A DNA stretch of 44,259 bases from Sphaerobacter sp. (GTDB taxonomy: Bacteria; Chloroflexota; Chloroflexia; Thermomicrobiales; Thermomicrobiaceae). Location: NCBI RefSeq assembly GCF_019683595.1, contig NZ_JADGHZ010000013.1, positions 1 to 44,259 on the forward strand, given 5' to 3'. Below the pieces are notes generated by a model. That model had not been told where the DNA came from. It saw only the letters and a program-made list of their open reading frames with translations, and did no database searches. This document shows, piece after piece, positions 35,649 to 43,874 of the stretch. The translations under genes were made by a program, and so were the position numbers. Numbering within the stretch: the stretch's first letter is position 1; every line of letters starts with the position of its first letter.

Positions 35649-38600
35649 CCGCGCCCCTCCTCGTCCGTGCTGTGCGTCAGCCGGCCCTTGCGGAGATTGC
35701 AGGTAAACGCCTTCGCCTCGTGGATGCGCGAGTTCGGGTCCTCAACCAGTGCGCTCAGGTCGTTCGCGATGCCGCCCTTGGCGATGCCGCTGTAGCCAAA
35801 GTGCCAGGGCATGCCCACCTGGTGGATCTTCTTGCCGTCGATCACCAGCGGCTGCAGGCGCTCGGTGACCAGCGCCCGGCTCTCCGTCTCGCCCCGGAGG
35901 GTCGAGATCACGACCCAGTCGCCGTTGTTGATCCCCAGTTCCCCTGCCAGCTCCGGACTGATCTCGACGAACCCGTGTGGCTGCAACTCGGCCAGCCAGG
36001 GCACGAAGCGCGTCATGCCGCCCGCCGTGTGGTGCTCGGTCAGGCGGTAGGTGGTGATGACATACGGGAAGCGCGGGTCGCCGATCTCATGGTAGCGGTT
36101 GTCCGGGCGCTCCAGCAGGTTGGCCGCCGGGCTACGCGGGTGCTCGGGATAGAGCGCGTTGCCGACCGGCGTCTCCCACGGCTCGTAGTGCGTCGGCAGC
36201 GGACCGTCCCGCAACCCGGAGGCGGCGAAGAGCCAGCCGCGGCCATCGGCCATGTTGACGAAGGGCGCATCGCCGGGATGGGCGTCGAGCCCGACCGCGC
36301 CCGGAGGGGGTACGTAGTCCGGCGGCTTGGTGACCGGGAAGTCGGGCGTGTCGAAGCCGGTCCAGCGGCCTTCCTTCTCGTCCCACCAGACCCACTTCTT
36401 GCGCTCGCTCCAGGGGCGGCCCTGCGGGTCAGCCGAGGCCCGGTTGTAGAGCAGGCGCACGTTGCGGGGCCACGAATAGCCCCACTCCAGCGCCGCGCGC
36501 TCGTCGCCGCGGCGGTCTTTCGCCCGGTTGCGGCCCTCCTCCGGCATGATGCCGGAGTAGATCCAGCAGCCGCACGCGGTCGACCCGTCGTCTCGCAGCG
36601 CGCTGAAATCCGGCAGCAGCCGTCCGTCGGCCACGGTGTAGCCATTGATCTCCCGGACGATCGCCTCGACGACCGGCTCATCGTGCGGCCCCTCCGTGGG
36701 GTACTCCCAGGTGAGCGCGGCGATCTGCCGGCCCTTCGGCGTGTCGTCGCCCTGGTACAGCTCCTTCAGGCGGCGCCCCAGGTGGTAGACGAACCAGACC
36801 TCGGAGCGCACGTCGTCCGGCGGATCGATCGCCTTGTCGTGCCACTGGACCAGCCGTTGCGTATTGGTGAACGATCCCTCCTTCTCCCCTGGCAGCGCGG
36901 CCGGGAGGAAGAAGACCTCGGTCTTGATGTCCTGCGGGCGCACCTTGCCCTCGCGGACCTCCGGCGCGTCCCACCAGAAGGCGGCCGTCTCGATCTCGTG
37001 CACGTCGCGGACGACCAGCCAGTCGAGGTTGGCCAGCCCCTCCCGGGCCAGGATGGCGTTCTGACCGCCGACGGCCGGGTTCATGCCCATGACGAACAGC
37101 CCCTTGATGATCCCGTCCTTCATCATCGGGATCATGGCCTGGAAGGACGCGTCGCCGTTGATCTTCGGCACCAGGTCGTAGCAGAAGTCGTTCTCGGGCG
37201 TGGCCGCGTCGCCGTACCAGGCCTTGAGCAGGCTGATCAGGTAGGCCGGGGTGTTGTACCAGGCACCGGTCATGGGCCGATTCCGGCGCAGGTACGCCTC
37301 GAGGTTCTCGTCCCGCTCCAGCGCGGTCGCCATCGGCATCGGCAGGTAGCCGGGCAGGAGGTTGTACAGCGTCGGAATATCGGTGCTGCCCTGGATGGTT
37401 GCATGGCCGCGGAGCGCCAGGATCCCGCCGCCCGGCCGGCCGATGTTGCCAAGCAGGAGCTGCAGCAGCGCGCAGGCGCCGATGATCTGGGTGCCGTTCG
37501 TGTGCTGGGTCCAGGCGACCGCGTAGCAGAAGGCCGTGGTCCGGTCACGCCCGGAGTTCGCCAGGATCGTCTCGGCCAGGCGGATGAAGACATCCTGCGG
37601 GATGCCGGCGATCCGCTCCACCATCTCCGGCGTGTAGCGCGCGTAGTGGCGCTTGACGATCTGGAAGACGCAGTTCGGGTCTTGCAACGTCGGGTCAAGA
37701 CGGGGCGGCGCGGTGAGGTTTCCGATATACTCCGGCCGCGGCTCGGCCGTCTGCGCCTTGTCCTCGGACGCCGCCGGTCGCTCATCCTGCCCGGCGTACT
37801 GCCAGGTGTCCGTTTCGTAGCGTCGCTCCTCGGGGATGTAGCCGGAGAAGAGGCCGCCGAGATCCTCCGGGCCCTGGTACGCCGGGTTGATGATGACCGG
37901 CGCGTTGGTGTAGTGGGTCACATACTCCTTGAAGAACGGGTCGGTGTTCCAGCGCTCGCTGTTGATGACGTAGTTGATCAGCCCGCCGAGCACGGCGAGA
38001 TCACTGCCAGCCCGCAGCGGCACGTAGAGGTCCGCCAGCGCGGATGTGCGCGAGAACCGCGGATCGACGTGGATCACCGTCGCCCCCCGGGTCTTGGCTC
38101 TCACGACAAAGCGGAAGCCGACCGGGTGGTTCTCCGCCATGTTTGAGCCCATGATGACGATGCAGTCGCTGTCCGCCAGGCTCTGCAGCGTCGTCGTCGC
38201 GCCGCCGCGACCGAGTCGGGCGCCCAGACCGGGCACCGTGCTGGAGTGTCATATCCGCGCCTGGTTCTCGATCGGGACGATCCCGAGCCCGCCCGCGAAG
38301 AGCTTCTTGATCAGGTAGTTCTCTTCGTTGTCCAGCGTCGCGCCGCCGAGGTGGCCGATACCGAGGGTGCGATTGACGACCGTGCCCCGCTCGTCCCTTT
38401 CTTCGTACGTCTCGTCCCGGGTCTTCTTGACGAGCTGGGCGATCCGCTCCATGGCCCAGTCGAGCGGGCGTTCCTCCCAGTGATCGCTGTAGGGCGCCCG
38501 GTACTTGACCTTGGTAATCCGGTTTGGGCTGTACACCAGGCCATAGGTCGCCGCGCCCTTAGGGCACAACGTACCGCCGTTGATGGGGCTCTCGTAGTTG

Positions 38601-38785
38601 CCCTCGATGTCGATGATGCGCCCATCCTTGGCGTAGACGAGCTGGGAGCATCCAACGGCGCAGTAGGGGCAGACGCTGACGGTCACGTCGGCACCGCGGA
38701 TGCGCGAGCCGACCTGGCGCGTCTTCGCACTGATCGGGTTGGGAACCATCCCGACGTAGTTCTTGAGCCGGCCACCGATGCCCAT
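35645..38785 (-). CDS. fdnG: Formate dehydrogenase catalytic subunit, selenoprotein
   Basis: A 1046-residue molybdenum/tungsten bis-MGD enzyme oxidising formate to CO2, if TGA 38249-38251 is read as selenocysteine (Sec179). The sequence around it, IENQARI-Sec-HSSTVPGLG, aligns with DNQARV-Sec-HGPTVASLA of E. coli FdnG. The rest also matches along its full length (HPVGFRF, TAFCYAVAWTQHTNGTQI, NGYTVADGRLLPDF, FPYVITTYRLTEH). A [4Fe-4S] site is Cys39-x2-Cys42-x3-Cys46 with Cys74. ATG 38785 follows GGGAGGGACCC; the alternative GTG 38947 adds 54 unrelated residues. Unlike FdnG there is no Tat signal, so the active site may face the cytoplasm. A SECIS-like hairpin follows the TGA. Split annotation at the TGA is to be expected. 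Confidence 0.95.
38220..38236 (-). promoter_or_regulatory. SECIS-like hairpin for formate dehydrogenase
   Basis: On the minus strand GTGCCC (38236-38231) pairs with GGGCGC (38225-38220), one pair being G-U, around the loop GGTCT (38230-38226). The loop starts 19 nt after the TGA and begins with GG. The GGUCU loop is the one known from the E. coli fdhF SECIS that SelB recognises. Confidence 0.75.
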
Positions 38786-39013
38786 GGGTCCCTCCCTGCG
38801 CTCATCCAAAGGTTGGCGCCTGCCAGCGGTGACGGTGGAAACGACGGAGCCACGAAATACCGTGGGGATGGCCCGCAGTCCCTGTGCCGCGCCGACGCGG
38901 ACATTGTACGCGACAGTGCGGCGGGATAGAGCACGGAACCGAAGCACAGTAGTCGCTCAGACTAGCACCGCTTCAATGAAGCCCCTCGTATCACCCAACA
39001 GCAAGTTCACTCA

Positions 39014-39043
39014 TTGACTTATCAGTATGCAGCAGGTTATCAT
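39014..39043 (+). promoter_or_regulatory. Predicted sigma70 promoter of the secreted peptide/ABC operon
   Basis: TTGACT (39014-39019), an 18-nt spacer and TATCAT (39038-39043): five of six matches at each box. The predicted start near 39050 gives a leader of about 100 nt before the secreted-peptide gene. This is the best promoter in the window. Confidence 0.6.
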
Positions 39044-39087
39044 GTCATCGTCCTATTATCACTGCATGCTGAATGGAGGTGTTCACG

Positions 39088-39143
39088 ATGCGCGCCTGAT
39101 GCAGGTCATGCGCCTTCTTTGGCTATCGGTATTCAGACATTAG
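39088..39143 (+). other. Possible leader mini-ORFs
   Basis: An excellent GGAGGT ribosome site 7 nt upstream of ATG 39088 drives only a three-codon ORF (MRA, stop TGA 39097-39099). Its stop overlaps a second ATG (39099) encoding MQVMRLLWLSVFRH, stop TAG 39141-39143, 9 nt before the secreted-peptide GTG. This could be a leader controlling translation of the operon, or chance. Confidence 0.3.
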
Positions 39144-39152
39144 AGGGAAACT

Positions 39153-39512
39153 GTGCACAAGAAATCCCTACTCGTAGCGCTCGCACTGGCCCTCTCATCC
39201 GTTGCCGCGGCTGGGAGCGTACAAGCAGAACTCGAGGAATGCGATAGCGGACATGTGTGCATGTGGGGAAACACTGACTTCAACTGGCTGATTGGTGAGC
39301 GCCCGAGCGGGGGAGGTCTAGTAGCCCTGTCTGGCGCCGCGAACAACCAGATGGACTCTTGGGCCAACGGCAGCAACACCAATGCAGCGGGATACGACAA
39401 CTGGGATGGCACAGGAGACTGCCAGACGTTCCATGCATTCGGACGTGATAACAACGTTGCCTTCTGGAACAGCGATGAGGTCTCTTCATGGCGAACCAAC
39501 AGAGGTTGCTGA
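39153..39512 (+). CDS. Secreted four-cysteine peptide, I36 inhibitor-like
   Basis: A 119-residue precursor. A Sec signal peptide (HKK, hydrophobic core, VQA before Glu26) would release a mature protein of about 94 residues. It contains Cys30, Cys36, Cys90 and Cys119, enough for two disulfides. The mature part (CDSGHVCMWGNTDFNWLIGE, NNQMDSWANGSN, FHAFGRDNNVAFWNSDE) recalls the small beta/gamma-crystallin-like fold of peptidase inhibitor family I36 and related secreted peptides. GTG 39153 follows AGAGGGAAA. Base composition is well below its neighbours' GC. The downstream ABC ATPase gene starts inside its last 25 nt. It may be a secreted inhibitor, a bacteriocin or a signal handled by the transporter. 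Confidence 0.72.
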   Translation: MHKKSLLVALALALSSVAAAGSVQAELEECDSGHVCMWGNTDFNWLIGERPSGGGLVALSGAANNQMDSWANGSNTNAAGYDNWDGTGDCQTFHAFGRDNNVAFWNSDEVSSWRTNRGC

Positions 39513-40222
39513 CCACGACCGGGAGTCTCGGCCCGCCTGCCCTGCTCGACGTCTCGGGGCTGCACAGGGCATTCGTGACGCCGGCGGAGACGGTGTGTGC
39601 GGTCCGTGACGTGACGTTCTCCGCGTATGCAGGCGAGTTCGTATGCATCTACGGCGCTAGTGGCTCGGGCAAGTCCACGCTGCTCAACTTGATCGCTGGG
39701 CTGGACGTGGCGGACAGCGGGACGATCCACGTGAACGGCGTCGATGTCGGCGCCCTCGACGAGGGGGGCCGGGCACGCCTGAGGCTGGAGACGATTGGGG
39801 TCGTCTTCCAGGATCACCTGCTGATCGATGAGTTCACCGCCTGGGAGAACGTGGCACTGCCACTGGAGGTACGCGGTTTCACAGGAGCGGAGGCCAGGGC
39901 CTCAGCCCTGGCCGAGCTCGAGCGCGTCGGGCTGGCCGGTCTTGAGGACCGGCTGCCCAGCCAACTCTCGGGAGGGCAGCGACAGCGCGTCGGGATTGCC
40001 CGGGCACTCGTCGGCCAGCGCCGCGTCTTGCTGGCCGACGAGCCAACCGGCTCCCTGGACTCAGCCAACTCACGCGCGCTGTTCGCCCTGATCCGCAAAC
40101 TGTGCGACCAGGGCACGCTGGCCGTCGTCTGTTCGCACGACCCGATGTGTCAGGAGTTCGCTGATACGGTGTACGAGATGGTAGACGGGCGTTTGCGTCA
40201 GCGGGAGGTCGCACGGCTATGA
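39488..40222 (+). CDS. ABC transporter ATPase, MacB/LolD type
   Basis: A 244-residue ATPase with Walker A GASGSGKS (56-63), Q-loop VVFQD, signature LSGGQ (160-164), Walker B VLLADEPTGSLD with Glu185, and His217 in CSHD. This is the MacB/LolD/FtsE-like group that powers FtsX-type permeases, as also found in lactococcin-972-type export systems. ATG 39488 lies within the end of the secreted-peptide gene, after a weak AGG; a later start is possible. Its stop overlaps the permease ATG (ATGA). Confidence 0.92.
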   Translation: MANQQRLLTTTGSLGPPALLDVSGLHRAFVTPAETVCAVRDVTFSAYAGEFVCIYGASGSGKSTLLNLIAGLDVADSGTIHVNGVDVGALDEGGRARLRLETIGVVFQDHLLIDEFTAWENVALPLEVRGFTGAEARASALAELERVGLAGLEDRLPSQLSGGQRQRVGIARALVGQRRVLLADEPTGSLDSANSRALFALIRKLCDQGTLAVVCSHDPMCQEFADTVYEMVDGRLRQREVARL

Positions 40223-42717
40223 GAGGCGTGGCCACCCTGCGCGTCGGACGCCGGTTCATGCGCAGCCGCTCTTTGGCGACATCCACCTGGTTAATGGCGG
40301 CGGTCAGTGCCACCGTGGTCGCGCTCTTCATCGGGATGAGTGCGCTCACCCTCTCCGGCGACCAGATCGTGGAGCGGGAAATGGGGCGCTTCGCCTTTCG
40401 GTCGTATCTGGGCAATACACTAACCCTGACCCCCAAGAACGCCTCGATCGCAGCCGAGATTGAGGCGACGGCACTCGCAGGTGGTGCGACCGCACCGATG
40501 GTCACGGTGACCTCGGTAGACGTGGAGCCAGCTCAGGTTGACCCACCAACCACGTGGTTCACCGAGGCCGACTGGGAACGCAGTCCATTCCCCAACCGGT
40601 ATGTCCTCCTCCGCGGTCGTTGGCCCGAGCAGCCCGGTGAGGTCGTCGTGGCTCATACCTCGAACGGATCGCTCGCAGAGCTCTGCGAAGAACTTGCCGT
40701 GCTCGCCGGGCATGAGCGGTTCACCGTGGTTGGCATCGTTGACGACCGCTACGGCGACTACCACGCGATCCTGGCGGCACCGGGCACCTTCGCCAGCATC
40801 GGGGAGGCAGCTCTCCGCAACTTCCCATCCATTAGCGCAATGTTGACTCTCTTTTGGGAGGGAAGCCAACGCCAGTCGGTCATCGACGCGGTGAGCGACT
40901 TCCTCTCCCGCGAGCTCGGTCAGCCGAGAGATGACGTGGCTCTCGCTGTCGCGGCGACAACCCAGGATCGATCGGACGTCAGTCGCACACGGCGGACTCC
41001 CTGGATTGAGCGGATTCCAGCGAGTTACGGGATCCCGGCTCTGCTGCTCCCCTTCTTGGCATCGCTGGCGACCTTTGGACTCAGCCAGCGACGGCTCCAC
41101 CGGAGCGGCACCCTGCTCGTGGCCCTTGGGCTGCCACCCGGCCGTGCGGCGAAAGCTATCGGCATAGCAGTGACCGGATGGCTCATGGCGTCGCTTGCAG
41201 CCGGCGTGGCAGTGGGTGCGGTAATTGGGCTCATCGCCCGCGGCGTCTTATCACGCTTTCACCTGTGGGCACAGCCGCTCAGTCCCTTCCCCAGCCTGCT
41301 CGATCCGATACTCAGGCTCGGTATATCCGCCGCCGCTGCATGTCTTGTCGGCACTGTGTGGATCCGGTTCGCCGTGGTCAACCGGCAGCCATCGTCCGTA
41401 CCGGAAGCACCGACCGCGCGCCCCTCAGCGTCGCGGGCCCGACGCTATGGAGAGCACGCCCGGCACGGTGCGGCGACGCTCGCCGCTTGCGCCGCGATCC
41501 TGCAGACGCCTCACGTGGACACCGCCGCCGACCCCATGGTCCTCGCTGGTACTATCGCCGTCGGAGTCCTCCTCTTAGTCCCCGAGGTCGTCGACCAGGC
41601 AATGCGTCTGCTTCCGAACACAGGCCCGCGTCTGCGTCTAGCCCGCCAGCAGCTCGTGCATAACCGCAGCCGCACTACGATCGCGGTCGCTGCGCTGGCC
41701 GCCGTGCTCGGTCTCCCACTGGGGTATGTCATCCTCTTCGACGCCATGATTAAGACCGGCCAGGAAGGACTCGCTCCGGATGTCGCCCCTCACCAGGTCC
41801 TGGTGAGCGAGACTGGTGGAAAGTTCCAAGCCCCAACGCCTGAGGTACTCGCGGTGGTGCGGGAACAACTCGGGGTATCGCGCCCGACCGTGCAGATCCG
41901 CTATCTATGGGGAGAGCACGGGCCAGTAGCGGTCGATGGCAGCGGTCTCGGCGCGGTACTCGCGCTCGACACGTTGGACGACGTCAGCCGGCTCATCGGG
42001 CGCCCCCTGACCGAGACGGAGCAGACAGTACTTGTTGACGGCGGCATGCTCGCATGGGACGACCGCGAGGGCCGCGAGCGCGTGCTCGTCACACCCACGG
42101 CAGTGGGAGCGGAAGAGGTGCGCCTCCCCGCGGTCGCGGCGAGCCTCCATCCTGCCTGGCGGATGAGCACCAACGGCGTCCTGCTAACCGCGACCGCGGA
42201 GCGGCTCGGCCTACCGATCATGGACGGTGGGATCGTGTTCACCGATGTCTCAGACGCCGACGCGCGGGCCGCGCGGCGGGCGGTTCTCGACGCGGGACTG
42301 GACCCGCGTCAGGTTGTCCTCTACGAGACGGTCAACCCCTTCGTGCCACGGGCATACTTCACTGCCGCCGCCGGGCTCATGCTCGTCGTGCTGCTCTGCG
42401 CCGTCGCAGTGGCACGCGCCCAGGTGCTGACGCTGCGGCGCTACCTGGGTACGCTGATCGCGATCGGGCTGACGCCGACCTGGGCGCAGCAGGTCGTCCT
42501 TGCCCAGAACACGTTCTTCGTCGCCGTGAGCACCGTCGTCGTCCTGGCGCTGGCGATCCCCCCGGTCGTGGTCACGGCCATGGTCATGCCCAACTTCGTG
42601 CTCAGCATCCCCTGGCGAGTCATCGGCGTGGTGATCGCCGCCTTCTACCTCGCCGTGCTGCTCGCCACCGTCCTCTCCTGCCGCCAGATCCGCGCGTCGG
42701 ATCGCGTCGCGCTGTGA
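40219..42717 (+). CDS. Large FtsX/MacB-like ABC permease
   Basis: An 832-residue membrane protein. A first segment (about 24-47) is followed by an extracytoplasmic region of some 210 residues. Then come a bundle of three segments between about 270 and 385, one or two segments near 435-460, and a segment at about 490-512. A second outer region of about 200 residues precedes three final segments (about 715-825). The two FtsX-like halves are fused with an inner duplication, as in bacteriocin-associated integral membrane proteins. Such permeases move substrates from the outer membrane face or transmit force rather than import. It is translationally coupled to the ATPase. Probable role: release, export or immunity for the secreted peptide. 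Confidence 0.85.
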   Translation: MRGVATLRVGRRFMRSRSLATSTWLMAAVSATVVALFIGMSALTLSGDQIVEREMGRFAFRSYLGNTLTLTPKNASIAAEIEATALAGGATAPMVTVTSVDVEPAQVDPPTTWFTEADWERSPFPNRYVLLRGRWPEQPGEVVVAHTSNGSLAELCEELAVLAGHERFTVVGIVDDRYGDYHAILAAPGTFASIGEAALRNFPSISAMLTLFWEGSQRQSVIDAVSDFLSRELGQPRDDVALAVAATTQDRSDVSRTRRTPWIERIPASYGIPALLLPFLASLATFGLSQRRLHRSGTLLVALGLPPGRAAKAIGIAVTGWLMASLAAGVAVGAVIGLIARGVLSRFHLWAQPLSPFPSLLDPILRLGISAAAACLVGTVWIRFAVVNRQPSSVPEAPTARPSASRARRYGEHARHGAATLAACAAILQTPHVDTAADPMVLAGTIAVGVLLLVPEVVDQAMRLLPNTGPRLRLARQQLVHNRSRTTIAVAALAAVLGLPLGYVILFDAMIKTGQEGLAPDVAPHQVLVSETGGKFQAPTPEVLAVVREQLGVSRPTVQIRYLWGEHGPVAVDGSGLGAVLALDTLDDVSRLIGRPLTETEQTVLVDGGMLAWDDREGRERVLVTPTAVGAEEVRLPAVAASLHPAWRMSTNGVLLTATAERLGLPIMDGGIVFTDVSDADARAARRAVLDAGLDPRQVVLYETVNPFVPRAYFTAAAGLMLVVLLCAVAVARAQVLTLRRYLGTLIAIGLTPTWAQQVVLAQNTFFVAVSTVVVLALAIPPVVVTAMVMPNFVLSIPWRVIGVVIAAFYLAVLLATVLSCRQIRASDRVAL

Positions 42718-42781
42718 GGGGGCAGAGCGAGCAATCGGCGGGGATGACTGGCCCCGCCATTCGTCGAAGGGAGCCTGACGG

Positions 42782-42961
42782 GTGCTGGCGAAGATCGGAG
42801 TCACGATTCTGATCCTGGCGACCGCGTTCGCGCTCCTCTTGCTGCTGGGACCAGCCATTGGGGCGATTGGGTCGATGGAACTCGGCATCGGCCTTCTGCT
42901 TGTCGTGATCGCACTGGTGGTCGCGTTTACCTTGATCGACCGCCGATCAAGGAGACCATGA
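42782..42961 (+). CDS. Small two-helix membrane protein (59 aa)
   Basis: A 59-residue ORF: GTG start after GAAGGGAG, hydrophobic helices at about 5-28 and 32-52, and a basic end DRRSRRP. It follows the permease by 64 nt on the same strand and precedes the operon's terminal hairpin. No family recognised. A small accessory or immunity protein is a guess from position. Confidence 0.5.
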   Translation: MLAKIGVTILILATAFALLLLLGPAIGAIGSMELGIGLLLVVIALVVAFTLIDRRSRRP

Positions 42962-43258
42962 CGCTGAGCACGATGCCGAAGTCCGACGGTTGAGCCGTTG
43001 CAGATAACCTCACCCGACCGTCATGCGCCACCGAACGCATGACGGTCGGGGCGATCTCGGCGGACACCAACCCGCTCGCGGACTGGGCTACCGCTGCGGA
43101 CGCGGCGTGCTCCCGTCCGGTCAGGGTCACCGCATTGAAACCTTCGGGGTGACACCCCGCGTGACGATCCGTGCCCTCTCCTGAGTGGCGATGCTCATCC
43201 GCCAGTCAGGGCCGACGGAGCCTCACCGACTCCGTGCGATGCCCGCGCTCCCGACGCC
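42962..43258. other. Intergenic region after the ABC operon
   Basis: A 297-nt stretch between the ABC operon and the convergent amide channel gene. It holds the strong hairpin at 43013-43050 and a small GGGGTG/CCCC stem near 43150. Short frames here cross the hairpin and look spurious. Confidence 0.45.
43013..43050. terminator. Strong terminator-like hairpin
   Basis: CCCGACCGTCATGCG (43013-43027) pairs perfectly over 15 bp with 43036-43050 around the loop CCACCGAA. There is no T-run, as is common in high-GC genomes. It lies 51 nt after the 59-aa gene and may end the operon. Confidence 0.7.
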
Positions 43259-43774
43259 CTACAGCGCCATGTAGCCGCGCAGCAGCAGGTAGGCCGGCAG
43301 CCAGGCGGTGGCGATCCCGACGGCCAGCGTCAGCACGCCAACGAGTTGGACCCCGACCCGCTTGGGCACCAGGAGTGCCCAGTAGAGGAACCACAGGACG
43401 GCCCAGGCGAGCCAGTTCAGCCCCAGCCAGTAGTCCCAGGTGGTGGTTGCACCCCGCAGCAGCTCGATGCTGATCGGGAGTGCCGTGATGGCCACGAACA
43501 GGCTGTACCAGCCGAGACCTCGCCCATCAGTCTGGAGGAAGCGATTTATCCCTATCCAGATGTAGGTGAACGAGAACAGGAGGACCAGCGCGCCGAAGCC
43601 GATGTCGTCGAGGCTCGCACCGCCGCGGAGCGCGCTTGCCAGCGCCGCCAGCAGCGTCACCCCGCCGACGAAGAGGTTGATCACCCCGATCTCTTGGTCA
43701 CTCACCCGGCCCAAGAGCCATAACCCGTTGAGGAAGAGAACCGCCCCGACCCAGAGGAGAATCAACGCGATCAT
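43259..43774 (-). CDS. AmiS/UreI-family amide or urea channel
   Basis: A 171-residue membrane protein with six hydrophobic segments. Blocks such as LILLWVGAVLFLNGLWLLG, VINLFVGGVTLLAAL, FSFTYIWIGINRFLQTDGRGLGWYSLFVAI and NWLAWAVLWFLYWALL are those of the AmiS/UreI family of small-amide and urea channels. It lies about 100 nt after the formamidase gene on the same strand, the usual amide-utilisation pairing. GAGGAG precedes the ATG. It probably lets formamide, acetamide or urea enter. Confidence 0.92.
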   Translation of the reverse strand: MIALILLWVGAVLFLNGLWLLGRVSDQEIGVINLFVGGVTLLAALASALRGGASLDDIGFGALVLLFSFTYIWIGINRFLQTDGRGLGWYSLFVAITALPISIELLRGATTTWDYWLGLNWLAWAVLWFLYWALLVPKRVGVQLVGVLTLAVGIATAWLPAYLLLRGYMAL

Positions 43775-43835
43775 CGGTCTCCTCGCACTTCCCTTTGGCA
43801 GCGGTCACGGCGTGTTCCGTTCGATCACGAGGGAA

Positions 43836-43862
43836 GGGCGCGACCCCGGCTGGGCCGCGCCC
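43836..43862 (-). terminator. Hairpin between formamidase and amide channel genes
   Basis: GGGCGCG (43836-43842) pairs with CGCGCCC (43856-43862) around a 13-nt GC-rich loop, just downstream of the formamidase stop. It may lower transcription into the channel gene or protect the upstream message. Confidence 0.4.
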
Positions 43863-43874
43863 AAGGCGCCACGA

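Larger units (their letters stand above)
38786..39152. other. Divergent regulatory region (formate dehydrogenase / ABC-peptide operon)
   Basis: A 367-nt region between divergent genes. On the minus side TACAAT (38908-38903) may be a -10 box for formate dehydrogenase. On the plus side there is a good promoter (39014-39043) and two very short ORFs in the leader. From about 38940 the DNA becomes clearly AT-richer than the rest of the window. Confidence 0.45.

Noticed and set aside
35672-38146. 824-codon open frame on the plus strand
   Set aside because: It mirrors the formate dehydrogenase gene and has no recognisable protein features.
38786-38947. Upstream GTG start for formate dehydrogenase
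   Set aside because: The 54 extra residues show no signal peptide or similarity, while ATG 38785 has a strong ribosome site.
39153-39512. Lactococcin 972 family bacteriocin
   Set aside because: Only the operon layout is similar; the peptide has four cysteines and I36-like blocks, not the lactococcin 972 sequence.
42927-43130. 67-codon minus-strand frame after the ABC operon
   Set aside because: It runs through the 15-bp hairpin and has no ribosome site or similarity.
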